Below are positions 57,536 to 64,000 of a stretch of DNA of 64,000 nucleotides, in pieces. The DNA comes from Calcarisporiella thermophila CBS 279.70 (taxonomy: Eukaryota; Calcarisporiellomycota). Position 1 is the stretch's first letter. Each line of letters begins with the position of its first letter. Position numbers and translations under genes: made by a program. The DNA is taken from positions 167,149 through 231,148 of the forward strand of contig NW_027192206.1 in assembly GCF_041956535.1 (NCBI RefSeq). Direction: 5' to 3'. The notes beneath the pieces are model-generated. The model was not told the origin of the DNA. It did not search any database and saw only the letters and a program-made list of their open reading frames with translations.

Positions 57536-58613
57536 ATGACTACTGCCGCTAGGTAAGTCAGCTTGCCTTTGGAGCATTGATCTCTCTCATTTTCGAGACA
57601 CAACTACACATCGTCTTGCTCGCAACCTATGATTTGTCGCTGACTCTGGTTTCTTGTGATTTCTTCTAGACCTACCTTTGATCCTGCTCGCGGACGGGAC
57701 AGCAAGGCGCCTACCCTCCAACACAGCTCTCGTGATGTGGCTACAAACAAGATTCTGAAATATCGGTAGTTATTATTTTTATTTCCTGGTCCGTAATCTA
57801 TTTTTCCTATACTCGATTCCCTTGATTTCTAGTCAACCTGGCCAGGGAACGACCGATGAAGTCAACAAGGCGAACCTTAAGGAGCGGCTCCTGCGTGCTG
57901 AGCGCGAGCACTTTGAGAAGCGCCGAAAGACGGAAGGCGGATCTCTCTATGTAGAAAAGGATGAGGATGATGCATTGGAAGCAGAAAATGCAGCCCTTCG
58001 CGAGGAGGAAGAGAAAAAGAGGCGATTACTATTGGAGAAGACTGCAGAGTTAGATAGAGACGACTCCGATGAGGAGGAGAGTGATGAGGAGGATAAAAAT
58101 GGTGAGAAGGACGAGGAGGAGGAGGAGGAGGAGGATGACGACGACGACGATGACGATGACGATGAGGATGATACAGCCGAGCTTTTGAGAGAACTGGAGA
58201 AAATAAAGAGAGAGCGTGCCGAGGAAAAGGAGCGCCAGGTAATGAGGAGAGATCTTGCCTGAACGTCTTGGATTGCTTTTTGAATGCTGATTTTGTTTCC
58301 CTTCTATTACTAGGAGCGTGAGAGACAAGAAGAGGAGGAGAGGAAGCGCGAGGAGGAGGCCCTTACTGGGAATCCATTGCTAAATCTCTCAGAGCCTAAG
58401 GACTTTAACATTAAGCGGCGGTAAGAGGATTTGCCTTTTGTTGATCGAATCTGAGACTAATGGTATGAGGTGGGGGTTGTGAATAGGTGGGACGACGACG
58501 TGGTATTCAAAAACCAGGCGCGGGGTGTGGACAACAAGCCAAAGAAGCGATTCATCAACGACATGCTACGCTCCGATTTCCACCGCAAATTCCTCTCAAA
58601 GTATGTCAAATAG
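57536..58613 (+). CDS. CWC15: CWC15 (Cwf15), spliceosomal NTC-associated factor
   Basis: Intrinsically disordered protein of the activated spliceosome, associated with Prp19/Cdc5. Five exons join in phase: 57536-57552 (17 nt), 57670-57765, 57833-58238, 58314-58420 and 58487-58613, giving about 250 residues. Signatures: the start [26 protein letters not shown], a long acidic Glu/Asp tract (about 58070-58180), and the diagnostic C-terminus [15 protein letters not shown] then [22 protein letters not shown]. Start and stop both agree with the family ends. Confidence 0.95.
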
Positions 58614-59146
58614 ATGCCCCGTACATTTCGTATCTATTGGTTGTTTTTCGTCTTTTTGTTGCTGATCTCTGTACATTTGTTTCTCCCTCTTCCTCTTTTT
58701 TTATTCGAATAAATGGATTCGCCAACTTCTTGTTTGCTTGGAATACCTGGGTTTTTGGGTCTTGGCCCTCATTGCTCTATTCGTCATTTTTTTTTCCTTT
58801 ACTCCCTCTTGCATGAGAATGGGAGGCATCCATACAAGTCTCAGACGGTTTTATTAAACAACCTATTCTAGATGAACAACAAAGTCTACTATCTCGTCTA
58901 TTAGATCAGAGGATGTATCGATAAATAGTTGGATGAAGGTGAAGGGTGTCAGCAGGATGGAACGCCTCTCTGTAATATATATATACACAAAGCAATAAAG
59001 GCAATAGAAATAAAAATAATAATAAAAATAAGCGTCAGCATAGAAAAGAAATTCCATTCAACCAACAACAATAAAGGCGAGGGGTATATACAAATACACA
59101 ACAAAAGAAAAGAAGCTTATTTCGAACAAGCCAAAAAAAAAATCCA
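58614..59146. other. Convergent 3' region
   Basis: Between the CWC15 stop (+) and the coiled-coil WD40 gene stop (-). T-rich then A-rich, with polyadenylation-like AATAAA matches (for example 59073). No gene seen. Confidence 0.5.
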
Positions 59147-61237
59147 TCACGCCTTCTTCTTAATGCGGCCATTAGGAGCCCATACTTTTACGGTGAAATC
59201 GGCAGAGCACGTGGCAATGATGGGCTCCATCGGATGGAAGCTGACTGCATAGACCCGGTCCGTATGGCCCTCCAGCCGCTGGATCTGTTCAGCATTGCCC
59301 TATGAAGAGAAGAAGGATGAGTGGGAATATGGAGAAATATAGAGAGCAAAAAAAAGAGACCTCTGAGACTCCCACGTTATAGATATAGGCGTATGGATCT
59401 GCACTTCCGGTGGCCAGCAGCATGCTCGCCTCCAAGGGTCGATCATTGGCGTTGACGTCGCCTGAGATCGAAAGTTCTCCATCCTCGTCTCGGGTGGTCG
59501 ACCACCGTGTGGCTTCGTCTAGAAAAGTAGATGGAGCAAACACATCGATGGTGGGTGAGCAGGCGGATCCCCCTTCACGTACACAGCAAGCAGCCCTCTA
59601 CTTACACTCCTTTCCGTAATAGAATGAGCTCTTGATGGGCCAATTCTTATTCTTATACCCTTTCAACGCTTGGACAACCCTTAGCGGCGTCTTGGGCGGT
59701 TCCAAACCTCGATCGTACACTCGGATAACTATGGTGCCATAGAGTCGAGGCATTGGAGTCCAAAGAAAGGCGAGTGAAAAGAAAATGTACCCTACGTACC
59801 GTTATCATAGCTATTCACGGCCATATACCGCGGCTCTTCGTATACATCTGAAAACCAAAAAGATATAAGCACCTCGATCACATTAAAAGGATCATTTCAC
59901 AATTCAGTCAATACCGTCGGTTCGTTGGCAGACAGCGATATGAGAGATTGGTTTCTTGCTCGACTCGTTCTGAAACGTTTGGACGCAATTGCCTTGATGC
60001 CGAGGGAGAAGCCCAAAAAAATAAAGGTAAGCGGAATTGAATTCACTATACCAAAATGCTCAAAAGTGGGCCAAAAGTATGGGCTACCTATCCGCATATC
60101 CCATGTCTTGATATATCCTGTTGCATCACCTGTGATGACATGTATGCCATCTCGGCATACATACCTACCAAACATGGAAATTATTGAGAAAGAAAGGTGG
60201 GCGATGAATGAGGGAGAATATCACGATAGCAAAAAAAAAAAGATAGCCTACAGAGAGTTAATCATGGAGTCGTTCCGTTTCACCATCGCCTCTCCAGGCT
60301 TTCGGATATCACATAATGCCAGCACATTCCGCGAGGTCCCATTGTAGAAAATCTGGTTATCTGGAACGCACGTGACCTTCAGCATCTTACTGGAAAGTAG
60401 GCGACATGGAGAATAGGTCAAACTCTACCTTGAGGATCAAACATCACGCATTGAACGAATCCCTCGCTGTGAAAATTGTAAACCAGTTTCTCGGTCTCTA
60501 TGTTCCACATTTTGCACGTCTGGTCGTATGCACCCGACAACAAGAGAGTGGAGTCGTTTGACCAAGACAGGTCAGAAATATTCAAGTTATGTCCCTTCAA
60601 ACACACCAGCTAGAATAGCATGCCAAGTTTAGCCATCATGGATTGCATAGAGAGGCTCTAGAGCATCCGACTCACTTCTTTTTGGGTCACCATGGCATCC
60701 CACACTCTCACTGTTTTGTCGAAAGAGCCTGTCGCTAAGTACCGGCCGCACCGCGAAAACTGCGTGCAATAGATCGCCCCCGCATGACCCTTAAGATCAT
60801 AGCGCAGATGAAACTGTTTGCCGTCCCGGTTTCGCTGAGTCGAGTTGGAACCTGGGAAGGATCACGGTGGAGAGAGAGGAGAGAGGGGGGGGAGTGGTGC
60901 ATATCGTCAATAGGGAAAAGGCTCTTAATGAAAAGAGGATCCCAGGTATTTTACCAAAAGCCTCCACAATATAGCGCGATCCGCTCACAGCATCAATAGT
61001 CTCATCGCGGACCTCCCTCGGAACCTTCCCCTCATCTAGATTGGACAGGTCAAACGGCCGCACTGGATGTTGATGCGGCTGGTCTGCAGCGTAGCGGGAG
61101 GAGAGCTCGTAGATGCTCTTTTTAAGCAGCCGGTTCTCCTTCTCCAGCTGATCGACTTTCTGTTTGAGGGATTTTGTCTCCTTGAGAAGACGCTCAAGTT
61201 GATCGCGCTCTGAGCCAGTGAGGCCTGATTTTTTCAT
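59147..61237 (-). CDS. WD40-repeat protein with N-terminal coiled coil
   Basis: From ATG 61237: a leucine-zipper-like coiled coil (LERLLKETKSLKQKVDQLEKEN, quoted here in part) with heptad leucines over residues 12-45, then seven WD40-like blades across short exons. They include LKGHAGAIYCTQFSRCGRYLATGS (about 60800-60745) with FDKTVRVWDAM, LKGHNLNISDLSWSND..AYDQTCKMWNIET, GDATGYIKTWDMR (about 60130-60095), and the last blade LEGHTDRVYAVSFHPMEPII..SADFTVKVWA, ending KKKA at TGA 59147-59149. About ten introns. No family name is firm: splicing or chromatin WD40 proteins share this plan. It lies divergent to the LARP7-like gene, 182 bp apart. Confidence 0.82.
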
Positions 61238-61419
61238 CGGAAAAGACGGAGGTGATCAAGGTCTTCTATTCCACGCTAACCAAAACTCAACAGGAAGGAG
61301 GTATGTCCTGTCTGCAGATCCTTTCATTCGGATGGATTGGGTGGCTTAGTTTGTCAACTTTAAATCCCATAGTATCGTAGGCTTCATGGCTTCTGTTTTT
61401 GGAAGACGAGGTCGCGACG
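61238..61419. promoter_or_regulatory. Compact bidirectional promoter region
   Basis: Only 182 bp separate the start codons of the WD40 gene (minus) and the LARP7-like gene (plus), so both promoters must overlap here. No specific site identified. Confidence 0.4.
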
Positions 61420-62729
61420 ATGACATCAGTGTGCGATGCCCCCGCTAGCGACCATGGTACCCTCGTCAGTGCCCAGGGGATGAGCACAGATCCTCCATTA
61501 GCTGAAATCGGATCCACGCTGAGTGCCTCGGAATCCCTCTTGAAAGAGCGTCTCGAGCACTACTTTCGAGACGATCAGATCGAGGGATTCCTTAAACAAT
61601 CCTCGCCCGATCCAAGGGAAGGCTGTAAGTACAAGCGATACACCCCTTCAACTTCTCAATTTCTTAGATTGACCCGACCATGATAGCTGGCATCGAGACC
61701 ATGATTTCACTAATGGGTCTTTTTTTTTTACACCTCTCTAGGGGTGTATGTTGACAAGCTTGCATCATTAAAAAAGATTAAGGAGTTGAGCGAGTCGCGT
61801 GACTTGATTCTGAAGCATCTTCGGGCCTCCCTCTTGCTTGAGGTGGATGCAAGCGAGACACGCGTGCGGAGAATAGAGAACACCCTCTCGAAACATCTCG
61901 CTGAGCGGATCCAGAAGCTGAAGCCGGCCAAACCGTTGAAGACAAAATCATCGAAGCCGCAAAAGCAAAATGATCGTCGAAATCGTGTGCTTGAATTGTT
62001 TGACTTGGATCCGTCCCTGGATGTCCATGTGATTAAGGTATCCTCCGCCCGCTCTATCCTCGAAAAGACTCTTTCCGTGGTTGGAGCTGTATTTAAAGTT
62101 GGGTCAAGTGCTAATCTATCTCGTGTTTTTTATTTGTCTTGGAATAGACTTCGTTTGAAAAGAAGAATGTGCAGATCTCCTTTGTCGATTACCGTCGAGA
62201 CGAAACGTCGGGGTATGTGCATCTACGCCTACCGATTGCTCGCGAAGTAGTCAAATGCTATGGCTCAAGTGGCATCCCCATCGGTCCAGATACCGTTCGT
62301 ATCCGTGCACTGGGTCCTGAGGAGGAGGACATCTACTGGAAGGTATACCACGAATCACACCCGTCCCCTGCCATTGGCAAACGCAAGAACACGGGGGACG
62401 CAGGCTCCAAACAGCACCGTCAGCCAAAAAAGGTGAACCACGGGCCGGAGACAACGGAGAAGGAGGGTGGTCATCCTGTGACGGGGAAGAAACGACGGAA
62501 GGAAAAGAAAAATACGCAACGAGCCAGGAAAAAGGAGGGACGACTAGCACAACAGGTCGCCGATGAAGCTCAGGCTGCTGCGTTGGCATCCGGGTTGGAA
62601 GGGTTGCAGTTGGAACAACCGGAGGTGGCAGATGGGGAAATAAAGGTAGATCTGGATGCCACTGACGAGGTCTTGCGCATGAATCTGGAGAGGGAGCCAG
62701 AAGATGTAGAGCAGAACACGGTTGGCTAG
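61420..62729 (+). CDS. LARP7/Pof8-type La-related protein (La motif + xRRM)
   Basis: Three exons: 61420-61624, 61742-62088, 62148-62729, all junctions in phase (one creates the Trp of EGWVYVDKLASLKK; the other has a CTAAT branch site and gives VVGATSFEKK). About 377 residues. The La motif covers residues about 40-110 (LEHYFRDDQIEGFLK, then WVYVDKLASLKKIKELS, LILKHLRAS). The second domain resembles the LARP7 xRRM: HVIKVSSARSILEKTL (beta1-alpha1), ISFVDYRRDETSGYVHLRL (beta2-beta3, with the F/Y-V-D signature), and GPEEEDIYWKVY (alpha3-like, compare EEEKxYWxK). A basic Lys-rich linker and acidic tail follow. Fission-yeast Pof8 of this family assembles telomerase RNA; others bind U6 or 7SK. A canonical RRM1 is not evident between the two domains. 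Confidence 0.82.
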
Positions 62730-63248
62730 GCCAATGAAGGATAGCCCTCGAGCATCTTATCTGTAGAAAAAAAAAATGGAGGAGGATGCATTCTCTTTTT
62801 TGCTTGGGCGGGACGATGGTGTGCCCGTTTTATTGTACATAGTCCATTTTGCCATTTTATGTTATCCTTTTTATTATTCCCATGCTTTGTTTCTCGATTC
62901 ATTAGTGTTCTTTAGAGCGGTTGGAATCGACTGTAATTTCATGCCTCTAGGGGAGCAGAACCCAACCAGCCCGTCTCTCTAATACTTTTTCCCTTCTTCT
63001 CACGTCAATCAATAAAAAAGATGCCGAAGCGCACGTCTTTATCTTGAGTTATCTCAACTACAAGCAGTTTTTTTTCTTTTCTAGTAAATTTTCAAAAGTA
63101 TAAACGATATTGCTATATATGTAAAAAAAACACAAGTGAAGAAATAAAAGAATCAATAGTCCACGGAACCAGCCTCAATATCACCATTAGATGGTTCCGA
63201 TCGCTGGTATGAGGAGTACAAATACTCCAGTTCAACAAATTAAACAGC
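62730..63248. other. Convergent 3' region
   Basis: Between the LARP7-like stop and the cystathionine beta-lyase stop. T-rich then A-rich, poly(A)-like; a short frame at 62776-62982 is not supported. Confidence 0.45.
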
Positions 63249-64000
63249 TTAGTTGGGAAGGGGAAGGACGCCTGCAAGGCACATGGCATGATACAGGTCC
63301 TCGAGAAGGTCGTCTGCGTCCTCAATGCCCACGCACAACCGAATCAAATCTAGGAAATCAAATAGAAGTGGTTAATAACCTTCCGTCCCCAAAGGATGCT
63401 TGGGTAAAGAGGGGGGCGGGGACCATGGCCGCCTGCCACTATAGTTTACCTTCAGGGAATTCCCGCTCTGCCCTCACATGTGCAGGAATGCTTGCATGCG
63501 ACATGCGGCAGGGCATGCTGATCAATGAATTCACACACCCGAAACTGACGCTGATGCTCCACAGTTTAGTGCTCTCTACGATTTTCTCCGACAGGTGCAC
63601 GTCTCCCGTCTCAAAACTTAGAACCGCACCAGGGCCGGACGCCATCTTTTGATGGAGCGCATACTGGGGATGCGTCTTGCAGCCCGGATAGTGAACTTTG
63701 AAGCCATGCGCAACAAGGAACTCGGCAACCTGCTGGGCATTGGCCTGCTGTTTCTCCATACGGACGGCCAGCGTCTTGACGCCGCGCAGAAGGAGCCAAG
63801 AGTCGAAGGGATCCAGCCCACACCCAGTGGCATTAATCACGAAATATATTTTCTAGAGGAAAAGAGCAGTCGTTAGAAATCCACACTTTCCTGCTTGTGT
63901 TGAGGAAACCAAGAAGAGAAAGAAGAAGAGAGCTACCTCAGCCAGTGCTTCGTCTTTCACTCCAATGACGCCTGCCATCAGATCGTGATGCCCGCTCAGG
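63249..64000 (-). CDS. Cystathionine beta-lyase, 3' part (PLP enzyme, runs off the window)
   Basis: Trans-sulfuration-family PLP enzyme that converts cystathionine to homocysteine for methionine synthesis. Only the C-terminal part is present; the gene continues beyond 64000. Seen: LSGHHDLMAGVIGVKDEALAE at the edge (just after the expected PLP-lysine segment), then after an intron ATGCGLDPFDSWLLLRGVKTL, KQQANAQQVAEFL, PGAVLSFETGD, LWSISVSFGCVNSLISMPCRMSHASIP, and the last exon DLIRLCVGIEDADDLLEDL ending at TAA 63249-63251. GCGLDPFDSWL and SVSFG are typical of fungal Str3-type beta-lyases rather than gamma-lyases, but that distinction is tentative. Confidence 0.88.

Overview
This window is nuclear DNA from a fungus. 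The coding genes carry many short GT-AG introns (about 55-95 nt), often with CTAAC- or CTAAT-like branch points and pyrimidine tracts. Several families are typical of fungi: a PCL/Pho85-type cyclin, a HAL4/NPR1-type kinase, a TALE homeodomain protein, a MARVEL-type membrane protein and a fungal-style cystathionine beta-lyase. An NB-ARC/TPR/ankyrin receptor-like gene and a Harbinger relic fit a filamentous or early-diverging fungus. The sequence alone does not let me name the lineage.

Two kinds of territory alternate. The AT-rich, gene-poor, repeat-bearing parts are about 1-13.3 kb and 42.8-50.3 kb. They hold the NB-ARC/ankyrin gene with a decayed tail and an assembly gap, a cytochrome P450 whose haem-binding region looks damaged, an alpha/beta hydrolase, a degenerate Tc1/mariner element with intact ends, a GPI-anchor-type surface protein, two paralogous GNAT acetyltransferases, a Harbinger transposase relic, a 97-bp tandem repeat, a dispersed repeat pair, and a second broken copy of the P450 promoter plus first exon about 41 kb away in the opposite orientation.

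The gene-dense parts with higher GC are 13.3-42.7 kb and 50.3-64 kb. They carry conserved housekeeping genes. In order: SEC63 (+), gamma-tubulin complex GCP2/Spc97 (-), a TALE homeobox gene (+), a WDR6/Rtt10-like WD40 protein (+), a small unknown protein (-), HGH1 (-), methylenetetrahydrofolate reductase (-), CKS1 (-), oligosaccharyltransferase STT3 (-), COG5 (+), mitochondrial GatA (-). After the second AT-rich block come a HAL-type kinase (+), a hotdog thioesterase (-), a MARVEL-like protein (-), a PCL-type cyclin (-), the splicing factor CWC15 (+), a coiled-coil WD40 protein (-), a LARP7/Pof8-type La-related protein (+) and the 3' part of a cystathionine beta-lyase (-).

Functional links are thematic, not operonic. 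SEC63, STT3, COG5 and the GPI protein serve the secretory pathway. CKS1 and the PCL cyclin are CDK partners. MTHFR and cystathionine beta-lyase both feed methionine synthesis. WDR6, GatA, CWC15 and LARP7 act in RNA or tRNA metabolism. No viral genes, toxin genes, CRISPR arrays, rRNA or convincing tRNA genes were seen.
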